A stretch of 38,395 nt of DNA. Origin: Thermoplasmata archaeon (GTDB taxonomy: Archaea > Thermoplasmatota > Thermoplasmata > Lutacidiplasmatales > UBA184). Both the position numbers and the translations under genes were made by a program. Numbering within the stretch: position 1 is the stretch's first letter; every line of letters starts with the position of its first letter. The notes below the pieces were generated by a model. It ran no database searches, was not told where the DNA came from, and saw only the letters and a list, made by a program, of their open reading frames with translations. Positions 6,730-15,003 of this stretch are shown here, in pieces. The DNA lies in contig JASHQF010000020.1 in NCBI GenBank assembly GCA_030037695.1, positions 1 through 38,395 on the forward strand. Direction: 5' to 3'.

Positions 6730-7182
6730 GATCGCCGTTCGAACCGAAGGCGAATTGACGAAATAAGGCTTGTCGAATTGGGGTCGATGGCGCCCCCATC
6801 TTGGAAGAGTGGGGCCGATCGGATTGCAGTATTGGGCTCGAACAATGGATGTGATCGCAGAGGATGCTCGCACGGCGTCTGGCATCCCGAGGCTCGGGCC
6901 GATTCCATCCTACGGCCGAGACTCGGGGCTCGCGCCCAAGGGCAAATACGCTCTCCCTGGCCCCACAAAGCTCGACTGACGCACCGAAGGGCACCATTTC
7001 TCCCTCGGAAGGCGCGCCACTCTAAACTCGCAAGCGGCTTTTCACCCCCGGATGCGCCTCCGAGGTGGACCCGTTCGCGCGTGCGTGGCCCCACTGCGGT
7101 TGCACGCCCGGGCCGATACCTCAGATCATCCTTCGGGAGGCGAACCGGAGCGACAGGTCCGAACTTGTGTCGTGGCTGGATC
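6730..7182. other. Intergenic region, no gene recognised; GC transition
   Basis: About 450 nt upstream of the propeller gene and downstream of the first cyclase gene. It contains the propeller gene's TATA-like element (6760-6769). Short open frames occur on both strands but none resembles a protein. Around here composition changes from the lower-GC left arm to the very GC-rich remainder. Confidence 0.4.
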
Positions 7183-9093
7183 CTAGCGAACCAGTCCGGC
7201 GGCAGCTCTCAACGCCGGGTACCGGGGATCCGCCCGGACCGCAGAGAACAGCGGCAGAACGGTCACCCAGTACATCGCGTTGAAGGGCAGCTTCAGGCTC
7301 TTCTCCATCCACGCGAAGAACTGGTCAGCGTCATGGAGAGCACCGTAGGCCCAGGCGAAGTCCAGCGGCGACACGTAGTTCTTCCGGGCCGTCTCGTGCA
7401 TCGCTTCGATGGCCCGGCGAGCCCCCTCCTGCTGACCCAGCGCGGCGCGGGCGATCGCATCGTACGCGTGACCCGCGTATCCGAGCTCGGGCGAACGCGG
7501 GAGCTCGAGCAGCTCGAGCGCTTCCGCCGTCCGGGAGCTTTGCGCCAGGACGGCGAGCCGGTACAGGTTCAAGGTCTCGGGTCGGTGGCCCTGCTGAAGC
7601 GCGGCGTCCCAGTCCGCCAGCGCATCGGAGAGCCGGTCCTCCGACCAGTGGAGCACCCCGCGATGCTCCAGCATACGCGGGGAGATGGGATCGATCTCAC
7701 GCCAGAGCCCGAGCTGAGCGGCGGCCTCGGGCTCCCGCACCTCCTGCCGGAGCAGCATGAAGTACCAATGTCGAGCCTGGGCGAGACCGGGGTCGAGCTC
7801 GAGGGCGCGATGGTACTCGGCCTCGGCCTCGACCCACCGCTTCTCGAAGGTGTGGAGGATCCCGAGGGAGGCGTGCGCTTCCGCGAGCGAGCTATCGAGC
7901 TCGAGCGCCTTCCGTGTGGCTTGCAAGGCGAGCGGGTACACGCTATCGGGCGGCGCGCTCCGGTTGTCGATCAGGATCGTGTAGCAGTCGGCAATGCCAG
8001 AGTACGCGCGGGCGAACGCCGGGTCGAGGCGGAGGGCCTCCTCGAAGAGCCGACGGGCGGCCTCGATCGACTCGGTCGTCCGTCGGTTCCATAGGGTCCG
8101 GGCCAGGAGGTAGCGTTGGTACGCTTCGACGTTCGAGGTCGGGGGGCGAGGCGCGGCACTCCCGGACGGCAGGACGAGACGCAGCGCGTTCGCCACGCGT
8201 TCGGCGATCTCGGATTGGATCTGGAAGATGTCGAGCACGCCCCGGTCGAACGTCTCGGACCAATGGTGCTCGTCGGTGGCGGGGTCGAGGAGCTGCACGG
8301 TGATCCGGAGCCGGTCCCCGGATTTCCGGACGCTGCCCTCGAGCACCGCATCCACCTCCAGTTCCGCCCCGATCTCGGCCACCGACTTCGTGGTCGACTT
8401 GTACCGGGCGGTGGAGGTCCGCGCCACGACGCGCAGCCCCTGGATCCGGGAGGTGACCGCGATGATCTCCTCGGTAAGCCCGTCGGAGAGGTACTCGTCC
8501 TTGGGATCCGGGCTGATGTTGGTCAGGGGGAGGACGGCGATCCTAGGCACGGAGGGAGCTCGGGACCGTGGCTCACCGGTGGCCCAAGGCAGGACCACCC
8601 GATAGATCGGTATCGGCTCCGGAATGCCCTTGAGGCTCTTCGGGCCAAGCGGCTCGAGGCGGTACGGCACCTTGTGCCGAACCTGATCGAAGACCTGGGC
8701 GGACAGGCAGACGCCCCCCGACTCTGCGAACGGCTCGATCCGGGAGGCAATGTTCACGGCATCGCCGAGGATGTCGCCGCCCCGGTCCTCCACATCGCCG
8801 AGGTGGATCCCTGCCCTCAGCCGCAGCGGGTGGGCGCCGGGCCTCGAGTTCCGTTCGTAGAGCGACCTTTGCAGAGCGACCGCACATTCCACCGCGTCTC
8901 GGGCGTTGGGAAATTCGAGCAGGAGCCCATCCCCGATCGACTTGATCTGCCGGCCCTGGTGGGCTCGAAGGATCGGCTCAAGGAGGGCCCCCTGCTCGTC
9001 CAGCAGGCGCAGGGCTCCTGGCTCGTCCTGGTGGGAGTCAGACGTGAATCCGGCGAGGTCGGTGAACATGATGGCGGCGAGTCGGCGGGCCAT
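7183..9093 (-). CDS. Class III nucleotide cyclase - TolB-like - TPR protein (copy A)
   Basis: 636 residues in three parts. Residues 1-170 are a class III cyclase homology domain with both metal-binding aspartates (Asp12 in MFTD, Asp55 in IGDG), the purine-specifying Lys51 and Asp107 expected for adenylate cyclases, and the transition-state Asn114 and Arg118 (GDAVNIASR). Residues ~184-310 form a TolB N-domain/FlgO-like module starting RIAVLPLTNISPDPKDEY. The rest is a TPR superhelix. No signal peptide or membrane segment, so cytoplasmic. ATG 9093 is chosen over two upstream starts because both paralogues begin at the same M-A-x-RRLAA-x-MFTD position, and an A-rich element lies ~29 nt upstream. 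The architecture is common in bacteria; cAMP production is predicted from the residues, and the signal sensed by the TPR part is unknown. Confidence 0.85.
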   Translation of the reverse strand: MARRLAAIMFTDLAGFTSDSHQDEPGALRLLDEQGALLEPILRAHQGRQIKSIGDGLLLEFPNARDAVECAVALQRSLYERNSRPGAHPLRLRAGIHLGDVEDRGGDILGDAVNIASRIEPFAESGGVCLSAQVFDQVRHKVPYRLEPLGPKSLKGIPEPIPIYRVVLPWATGEPRSRAPSVPRIAVLPLTNISPDPKDEYLSDGLTEEIIAVTSRIQGLRVVARTSTARYKSTTKSVAEIGAELEVDAVLEGSVRKSGDRLRITVQLLDPATDEHHWSETFDRGVLDIFQIQSEIAERVANALRLVLPSGSAAPRPPTSNVEAYQRYLLARTLWNRRTTESIEAARRLFEEALRLDPAFARAYSGIADCYTILIDNRSAPPDSVYPLALQATRKALELDSSLAEAHASLGILHTFEKRWVEAEAEYHRALELDPGLAQARHWYFMLLRQEVREPEAAAQLGLWREIDPISPRMLEHRGVLHWSEDRLSDALADWDAALQQGHRPETLNLYRLAVLAQSSRTAEALELLELPRSPELGYAGHAYDAIARAALGQQEGARRAIEAMHETARKNYVSPLDFAWAYGALHDADQFFAWMEKSLKLPFNAMYWVTVLPLFSAVRADPRYPALRAAAGLVR

Positions 9094-9423
9094 CGGTGCC
9101 GGGTCCTTAGTCGGGGGGCCTTTTGCCCTCATCGCCCCTAGGTCAAGTCCGGTCCCTTGCTTCACGCTCGCTCGAACGAAGGTCCCCCCTCGCGCTCCCG
9201 TCCAAGCGAGGCGCAGCCTCCCTCCGCGCGACCGAGCGTTCGTTGCGCCTACGTTGTGTCCACATCGGACACGGGGTTCGCACTTGCGACCCTCCGCGTG
9301 CAGGTGGACAGCCTTGGCCCCCCCTCTCGTTCTCCCAGGCGGTGAGCCTTCAATCCGGCGAGAGCACGTGCAGGTCCGGCCCCTTAGGGAAGGCGCCGCA
9401 CGCCCCGGCCGAAGCTTGCTTGC
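9094..9423. other. Intergenic region between cyclase copy A and the DUF4760-like gene
   Basis: About 330 nt. It contains the probable promoter of the cyclase gene (GCAAAAGG near 9118-9126, minus strand). No recognisable gene, RNA or repeat was seen. Confidence 0.35.
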
Positions 9424-9957
9424 CTACTCTAGATCCAGCGCGGCCTCCCTGCGGAGCAGACCTGCCACTTCCGCCTGGGTGGCCTCTTCCATGTTGAAGT
9501 CCGCGCCCAGCATCTTGCGATCGATCTGCTGGATCCGGTTGTACAGCCACTCGAACTCGTGCATGATCAACGGGTCCTTCGACGAGGTTCGGGCCCGTCC
9601 GATAACGTCCACCGGGCTCCGGAGCGCGACATAGTACCCGTCGATCCACGTCCCGAACGCTTCCCACACAAGGTAGGGGGTCAGAACGCGAGCATGCGTC
9701 AGGGAGCCCACCAGCTCGAAGAAGGCGGCCACCTCGAGGTTGACGATGTCGTCATGCCGGCCGGCCAAGAGGTGTTCGGCGAGGGTGCGCCGCCGTCGCC
9801 GGTAGGCCGGCGAGTCGAACCGTTCCCGGAGGGTCATCACGGCGTTGGCGCTGTTGAGGTGCTGGGAGACTCGGACCTGCCACCAGAGCAGGGCGACCGT
9901 GCCGACGGCGATCGCCCAAGCCGCGACCGCTGCGAGCGTAGTGGTGTTGAGATCCAT
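9424..9957 (-). CDS. Small membrane protein, DUF4760-like
   Basis: 177 residues with one N-terminal transmembrane helix (TTLAAVAAWAIAVGTVALLW) and a soluble, helix-rich remainder. The pattern of WWQVRVSQHLNSANAVM, RRRRTLAEHL, then VAAFFELVGSLTHARVL and a tryptophan-containing helix resembles DUF4760-type proteins, whose function is unknown. It is the family description rather than a specific function that can be supported. A TATA-like GGTTATACC (9988-9996) lies ~35 nt upstream of the ATG, implying a leader of about 8 nt. It is divergent from the MFS transporter gene, with ~180 nt between the two starts. Confidence 0.55.
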   Translation of the reverse strand: MDLNTTTLAAVAAWAIAVGTVALLWWQVRVSQHLNSANAVMTLRERFDSPAYRRRRRTLAEHLLAGRHDDIVNLEVAAFFELVGSLTHARVLTPYLVWEAFGTWIDGYYVALRSPVDVIGRARTSSKDPLIMHEFEWLYNRIQQIDRKMLGADFNMEEATQAEVAGLLRREAALDLE

Positions 9958-10139
9958 CGGGCGCTGCGCTCTCGGCAGGCCGTCTCGGGTATAACCGTCG
10001 ACCCCGCTCGCTCCTCGGCCGGACGGTTCCGGTCCGCCGGCGCGAATCGGGAGGGAGCTAGCGTTATCTCCGCAGGGACTCCGGCGGACGGTCGGCCGGG
10101 TCCACGCTTCGAGTTTCTCCGGCCCAGCGGAAGCACACC

Positions 10140-11657
10140 ATGGAGAGTCAGGGGGCGGTTGCGGCTCCGTCGATGCGGGCCCGGGCCGGGTCGCCGCACC
10201 TCTCCCTCGGCAGCGAGGCGGGCATCATCGCGGCCCTCCTGATGGGGCTCCTGCTCGGCGCGCTCGACAACTTCATCGTCGCCACGGCGCTTCCGAACAT
10301 CGCCCGGGACCTCCACGATCTCTCCGGGCAGGTCTTCGTCGTCACGAGCTACCTCATCGCGCAGACGGTCGCGATCCCGATCTTCGGCAAGCTCTCCGAC
10401 CGGTTCGGCCGGCGCTCGTTCTACCTGTTCGGCCTCGTCATCTTCCTCGGCGGCTCGGTCCTCTCCGGCCTCAGCCAGAACCTCAACGAGCTGATCGCCT
10501 TCCGCGCCGTGCAGGGCCTGGGCAGCGGCGCGTTCTTCACGGTCGTCTTCTCCATCGTCGCCGACCTCTTCCCCCCGAAGATGGCGGCCCGCCTCGTCGG
10601 CATCCTGTCCGCCGTCTTCGGCATCGCGATCGTCGCGGGCCCCCTCATCGGAAGCTCGATCATCGACGTGACGACCTGGCGGTGGATCTTCTTCGTCAAC
10701 CTCCCCGTCGGCTTCGCCGCGATCGCGCTGGTGCTCTCGACGATGGGCCCGATGCGGCCCGCCTCGACCGTCGCCCGTCCGTTCGACACGCTGGGGGCGG
10801 GCCTCATGACGATCTGGGTCGGGACCCTGATCTTCGCCCTGGTCGAGGTCTCCAACGGCTGGGCGTGGACGGACCCGCGTACGGTCGGGCTCCTGGCCAC
10901 GGCGTTGATCGTGCTGCCCCTGTCGCTGTGGCAGGAGTGGCGGGCCGCGGACCCCCTGATCCCGCTGCGCTACTTCCGGATCCGCCTCGTGGCCGCCTCG
11001 AGCGGCGTGAACTTCCTTCGAGGGGCGCTCTTGGTCGTGGTCGTCACGTTCGTCCCCATCCTGGTCGTCGACGGCTTCGGGGGAACGGCCGACATGAGCC
11101 GGGACGTCCTCTACGCGATGATGGTCCCGATGGTCCTCGGGGCGGCGGTGAGCGGCCCCATCGTCACCCGCATCGGCTACCGGATCCCGCTGGTGATCGG
11201 GCTGGCCCTCGCGAGCGTGGGGACCTACCTGCTCACGCAGGTCCCGACGCTCCCGCCCCTGTTCCGGTTCGACTACGGGATCGTCCCGCTGGGGCTGGTC
11301 GGCGCCCTCGTTCCGGTCGGCTGGGGCGTGGGGATGACCTTCGCGCCCACGCAGCTCGCGATCCAGTACAGCGTCGCCAAGGACGACCTCGGGGCGGGGA
11401 CGTCGCTCGTCTGGTTCCTGTCCAACCTGGGCGGGGCGATCGTCGGCTCGCTCCTCGGCGCGTACCAACTGGGCGTCTTCCGGTCGCTCCGCCTCCCGTT
11501 CCCGCAAGCGTTCGCGGTCTCGATCCAGCACGTCTGGTGGGGGTTGGTCCCGGCGGCCCTCCTGGGCCTCGTGTTCGCGTTCATCGTCTCGGGCCGCCTG
11601 CCCAAGACCGCCGACGCCGAGAGCGAAGGCTCCGCCGGCGCGCCGGTCATGATGTAG
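10140..11657 (+). CDS. MFS drug:H+ antiporter, DHA2 family (EmrB/QacA-like)
   Basis: 505 residues with about 14 hydrophobic segments, the usual DHA2 size. Family motifs are clear: motif D1 (LDNFIVATALPNIARDL) in TM1, motif A (GKLSDRFGRRSFYLFG) in loop 2-3, motif B (RAVQGLGSG) in TM4, and the antiporter motif C (GPLIGSSI) in TM5. The Asp in TM1 and the Arg of motif B, which DHA2 exporters use for proton coupling, are present. It should export amphipathic or toxic compounds in exchange for protons; the substrate cannot be read. ATG 10140 starts a hydrophilic N-terminus of ~25 residues before TM1; AGTTTCT at 10112-10118 is a weak TATA candidate. No regulator gene adjoins it. Confidence 0.9.
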   Translation: MESQGAVAAPSMRARAGSPHLSLGSEAGIIAALLMGLLLGALDNFIVATALPNIARDLHDLSGQVFVVTSYLIAQTVAIPIFGKLSDRFGRRSFYLFGLVIFLGGSVLSGLSQNLNELIAFRAVQGLGSGAFFTVVFSIVADLFPPKMAARLVGILSAVFGIAIVAGPLIGSSIIDVTTWRWIFFVNLPVGFAAIALVLSTMGPMRPASTVARPFDTLGAGLMTIWVGTLIFALVEVSNGWAWTDPRTVGLLATALIVLPLSLWQEWRAADPLIPLRYFRIRLVAASSGVNFLRGALLVVVVTFVPILVVDGFGGTADMSRDVLYAMMVPMVLGAAVSGPIVTRIGYRIPLVIGLALASVGTYLLTQVPTLPPLFRFDYGIVPLGLVGALVPVGWGVGMTFAPTQLAIQYSVAKDDLGAGTSLVWFLSNLGGAIVGSLLGAYQLGVFRSLRLPFPQAFAVSIQHVWWGLVPAALLGLVFAFIVSGRLPKTADAESEGSAGAPVMM

Positions 11658-11836
11658 CGGGCTGCCCCGACCTCGCCCCGCCGGTCCGTCGCCCCTCCGG
11701 GAGGGCCGAGCGCTCGGCGAGAGCCCCCTTCCGGGCGGGCGCCGATCGAACCGGTCCGGCTCCCTAACTTGCCCGCCAGGTCTCACCGGTCGGTGGGCCT
11801 TCGAGTCGCTGCGCAGGGCACGCGAGCCGAGCCGTA

Positions 11837-13813
11837 CTACGAGGGACCTTCCGGCGCCGACGGCTCGCGAAGCTGGCGCTGGCGTCGAAGAATGTCCTGG
11901 ACTCGGGGGTCCTGCCGGGCGGTCGCGTACAGGGGCGAGTAGAGGAGCTCGAGCAGCGGTAGCACCCCGTGCCGGAGGGCGTACTCCATCGAAGCGATGA
12001 ACGCGTCGACCTCGCCGAGCGCGTAGTGCAGGAAGCCGATGAAGAACACGACCATCTCGCCCTTCCGCTGCCGATCCTCGAGCTGGGCGATCGACCGGCG
12101 AGCGATCGCCGGGTCCCCCTGGCGAACGGCGAGGATGCCGCGGTACAGGAGCGTCCACGGGCTGTCCGGCCGTATCCGCTCCATCTCGCGGATCGAGGCC
12201 TCGGCCTGGCCGAGGTCGTTCTTCCCGAGGTAGTACTCGCTCATGTGGGCGTTCGTCCGGAACTGGACGCGGGGCTTCGACTCCTTCCAGAAGGCGAGGG
12301 CGTCGGCCTCCCGCCCGGCGTACACGAGCGCGCGGCCGTAGAACGAGAGGACGTTGGCGTCGTCCGGGTTCAGGTGGCGGGCGGCGTCCAGGAGGCGGAT
12401 CGCATCGCCGAGATCCCCGTCCCCCGCCGCCAGCTGCGCCAGCCAGCGGTACGGGTCGGCCAGGCTCGGGTTCAGCTCCATGGCCCGGCGGGCCTCGCGT
12501 TCGCATTCCACGAACCGGTCGGATCCGAGGCACAACGCCGCGAGGGTCGAGTGCGCCTCGGCGATGCTCTCGTTGATCTCGAGCGCCCGGTGGAGCTCCC
12601 GGTCGGCCCGGTCCTCCGCCTCCCGGAAGTGGATCGCCCCTTCCGTGGCGAGCCAGAGGAGGGTCTCCGCGAGGCTCACCCGGGCCCGGGCGAAGTTCGG
12701 GTCCCGCGCGACGGAGCTCTCGAACAGGGAGAGCGCGGTGCGGATCCCCTCGAGCGAGCCCTTCTCCCCGAACAGCTGGCGCCCGTGCAGAAACAGCGAG
12801 TACGCCTCCATGTCCGAGGTCTCCGGCGGGGCGGAGGGGGCCGGCGGGGGCGCCCCGGAGGGGGCCCCCCGAACGTGCGTCGTGACGGCCCGGGCGACGT
12901 GGCCGGCGATGTCGTCCTGGATCGCGAAGATGTCGTCGAGCGGCCGGTCGTAGCGCATCGACCAGATGCCGGCCTCCGACCGCACGTCCACCAGCTGCAC
13001 GGCGATCCGCACCCGGTTGCCCGACTTGCGGACGCTCCCCTCGAGCGCGACGCCGACGTCCAGCTCCTCGCCGACCTCACGGATCGACTTCGCCGAGCCC
13101 TTGTAGCGCTGGACCGACGTCCGGGAGATCACTCGGACCTGGGGGACCTGCGCCGTGCGGGAGATCAGTTCGTCCGTCAGGCCGTCCGCGAAGAAGTGGT
13201 CGGCCGCCTCGGTGCTCAGGTTGGCGAGCGGCAGGACCGCCAGTCGTAGCGGCTGGGGGCCCTCGTTCGCGGGCGAGGGGGCGGGGGTCCGCGGCGCCCC
13301 GACGGCGACGCGGTAGATCTCGACCGGCTCCTCGACGTTCTTGAGGCGCCGGACGCCGACCGTCTCGAACACCATCGGGAGCTTGTTCCGCACCTGCTGG
13401 TAGACGGTCGCCGAGAGGCTGATCCCGCCCGGGTCGGCCAGCGGCTCGATGCGGGAGGCGACGTTCACGGCGTCGCCGACCACGTCGCCGCCCTCCTCCA
13501 CGACGTCCCCGGCGTGCAGCCCGATCCGAAGGAGGAGCTGGTCCCGCGGCCCGACCGACCCGTTCCGACGTGCGTTCGCGCGTTGGATCTCCACCGCGCA
13601 CCGGACCGATTCCACCGCGCTCGCGAACTCGACCAGGAAGCCGTCCCCGAGCGTCTTCACCTCGTGGCCCCCGAAGGCGGCGAAGATCGGCCGCACGAGC
13701 GCCTGATGCTCTCGCCGTAGGCGCAGCGCCGCCTCCTCGTCCTCCTGCCCCAGCTTCGTGTAGCCGACGATGTCGGTGAACATGATCGCGGCGAGCCGAC
13801 GCGACGAGGCCAT
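11837..13813 (-). CDS. Class III nucleotide cyclase - TolB-like - TPR protein (copy B)
   Basis: 658 residues with the same plan as copy A. The cyclase domain carries Asp14 and Asp57 for metals, Lys53 and Asp110 for adenine recognition, and Asn117/Arg121 (GDAVNVASRIE). A TolB-like segment begins RLAVLPLANLSTEAADHFFA, joined through a Pro-rich spacer (around PAPSAPPET) to TPR repeats that reach the C-terminus. Nothing suggests membrane insertion. ATG 13813 is supported by a TATA-like GTTAATCTAG centred 27 nt upstream; the 18 extra upstream codons would overlap this promoter. Copies A, B and C are clearly paralogous but divergent, with differences concentrated in the TPR half, consistent with sensing different inputs while making the same product (inference). 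Confidence 0.87.
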   Translation of the reverse strand: MASSRRLAAIMFTDIVGYTKLGQEDEEAALRLRREHQALVRPIFAAFGGHEVKTLGDGFLVEFASAVESVRCAVEIQRANARRNGSVGPRDQLLLRIGLHAGDVVEEGGDVVGDAVNVASRIEPLADPGGISLSATVYQQVRNKLPMVFETVGVRRLKNVEEPVEIYRVAVGAPRTPAPSPANEGPQPLRLAVLPLANLSTEAADHFFADGLTDELISRTAQVPQVRVISRTSVQRYKGSAKSIREVGEELDVGVALEGSVRKSGNRVRIAVQLVDVRSEAGIWSMRYDRPLDDIFAIQDDIAGHVARAVTTHVRGAPSGAPPPAPSAPPETSDMEAYSLFLHGRQLFGEKGSLEGIRTALSLFESSVARDPNFARARVSLAETLLWLATEGAIHFREAEDRADRELHRALEINESIAEAHSTLAALCLGSDRFVECEREARRAMELNPSLADPYRWLAQLAAGDGDLGDAIRLLDAARHLNPDDANVLSFYGRALVYAGREADALAFWKESKPRVQFRTNAHMSEYYLGKNDLGQAEASIREMERIRPDSPWTLLYRGILAVRQGDPAIARRSIAQLEDRQRKGEMVVFFIGFLHYALGEVDAFIASMEYALRHGVLPLLELLYSPLYATARQDPRVQDILRRQRQLREPSAPEGPS

Positions 13814-13834
13814 CGCCCCCGGAGTTGCCGGCCC

Positions 13835-13844
13835 TAGATTAACG
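13835..13844 (-). promoter_or_regulatory. TATA-like box for cyclase copy B
   Basis: GTTAATCTAG on the minus strand, centred 27 nt upstream of the ATG at 13813; decides the leaderless start. Confidence 0.5.
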
Positions 13845-13950
13845 GCCCGCCCCGGAACGCGACGCACCTAGCGTGAGGGCCCCTCGGCACGGCCCAGCCA
13901 CGCGCCGGTCCGCGTGGGGCCGGGGGTCGATCCGGCGGGCGCGGGCCAGC

Positions 13951-14868
13951 TCAGGTGGGGCCCGGCCGTGGGAGCAGGCGCGACCAGTCCTGAGCGCGGG
14001 ACCAGGCCCGGAAGGAGGTCCATTCGACCCCGGGGTAGTCCCTCTTCAGTTTCGGGATGTCCGCGCTGTAGCCGACGCGGTCGAACCACTCGAACATCTT
14101 CGCGGAGTCCGCGCTCTGCTTGCGGACCTCGTCGAGCGGCACCGCGGTGTAGCTGAGCCGGACGCCCGCGGCCTCCGAGATCTCCCGCGCCATCTCGACG
14201 GGCGTGAGCTCGTCGGAGGCAAGGTTGAACCGCTTCCCCCGGAACGCGGCGCGCCGCTCGATCGCGAGGGTCGTGAACTCCGCGATCTCGGGAAGGGAGA
14301 TGACCTGCAGCTTGCGGTTCGCGGGGATCCCCAGCGCCACGACGCCGTGGGCATAGCCGCCGCTGAACCTGGGCGAACGGAAGTTCTCCATGAAGAAGAC
14401 GGGCGCGACGATGGCGTGGTCAAGGCCGAGCTCCTTCAGGCGCCGCTCCACCTCGAGCTTGCTGTCGAAGTGGGGGATCCCCGTGTTCCGATCCGCATCG
14501 CTCACCGAAGAGTAGACGAGGTAGGGGACCCCCGCCGCGTGCACTGCCTCCGCACCGGCCTTCCCCCAACGAGCCTCGACCGCTGGCCCCTGCTCGAACG
14601 GCGTAGCTACGAGGAATGCGACGTCGAACCCCTTCGCGGCCCTCTCCACCGAGGCAGGGTCCCCGAGGTCTCCTGGCAGGACGTCGGCCCCGGCCTTCTT
14701 GAGCTCGGTCGCCGCGGGGCCGTCCGGCTTGCGGGTCAGAGCTCGAACCTGGTGACCCCGGCGAAGGAGGAGCCGGGCCAGCGCCCCGCCCTGCTGACCG
14801 GTGGCCCCCGTAACGAGGACGCGCTGGGGTTCGGAGGTTCGGCCCGAGAGCTCGTTCGAGGGCGTCAT
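13951..14868 (-). CDS. NmrA-like NAD(P)-binding protein
   Basis: 305 residues, atypical short-chain dehydrogenase of the NmrA/HSCARG type. The dinucleotide motif is VLVTGATGQQGGALARLLL (GxxGxxG, residues ~17-35). RALTRKPD follows the second strand and suggests NADP preference, and the conserved YSSVSDADRNTGIPHFDSK block is typical of NmrA-like proteins. These sense NAD(P) redox state or act as quinone or nitro reductases; the classical catalytic Tyr-x3-Lys is not evident. ATG 14868 follows a TATA-like GCTTATCT (14894-14901) by ~29 nt. It lies between two cyclase genes on the same strand but with its own promoter, so no operon is implied. Confidence 0.82.
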   Translation of the reverse strand: MTPSNELSGRTSEPQRVLVTGATGQQGGALARLLLRRGHQVRALTRKPDGPAATELKKAGADVLPGDLGDPASVERAAKGFDVAFLVATPFEQGPAVEARWGKAGAEAVHAAGVPYLVYSSVSDADRNTGIPHFDSKLEVERRLKELGLDHAIVAPVFFMENFRSPRFSGGYAHGVVALGIPANRKLQVISLPEIAEFTTLAIERRAAFRGKRFNLASDELTPVEMAREISEAAGVRLSYTAVPLDEVRKQSADSAKMFEWFDRVGYSADIPKLKRDYPGVEWTSFRAWSRAQDWSRLLPRPGPT

Positions 14869-15003
14869 GTCCGACGGACTCCGGCGCGCTCGCAGATAAG
14901 CCCGGGCTGACGGCAGAGTAACTTGCCTCGGTCGCGGTCACCGTGGGGTCCTCCCGCCGCAGGCTAGGCGAAGGCGGGGCAGCGAGGGTTCGGGGCCCGG
15001 CGC

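Noticed and set aside
6778..8094. A 438-codon plus-strand frame opposite cyclase copy A.
   Set aside because: Shadow frame; the opposite strand encodes a complete cyclase/TolB/TPR protein.
9837..12533. A very long minus-strand open frame (898 codons) across the MFS transporter gene.
   Set aside because: Its composition is Arg/Pro/Gly/Asp-rich shadow of the GC-rich genes beneath it; the MFS and cyclase frames carry the conserved motifs.
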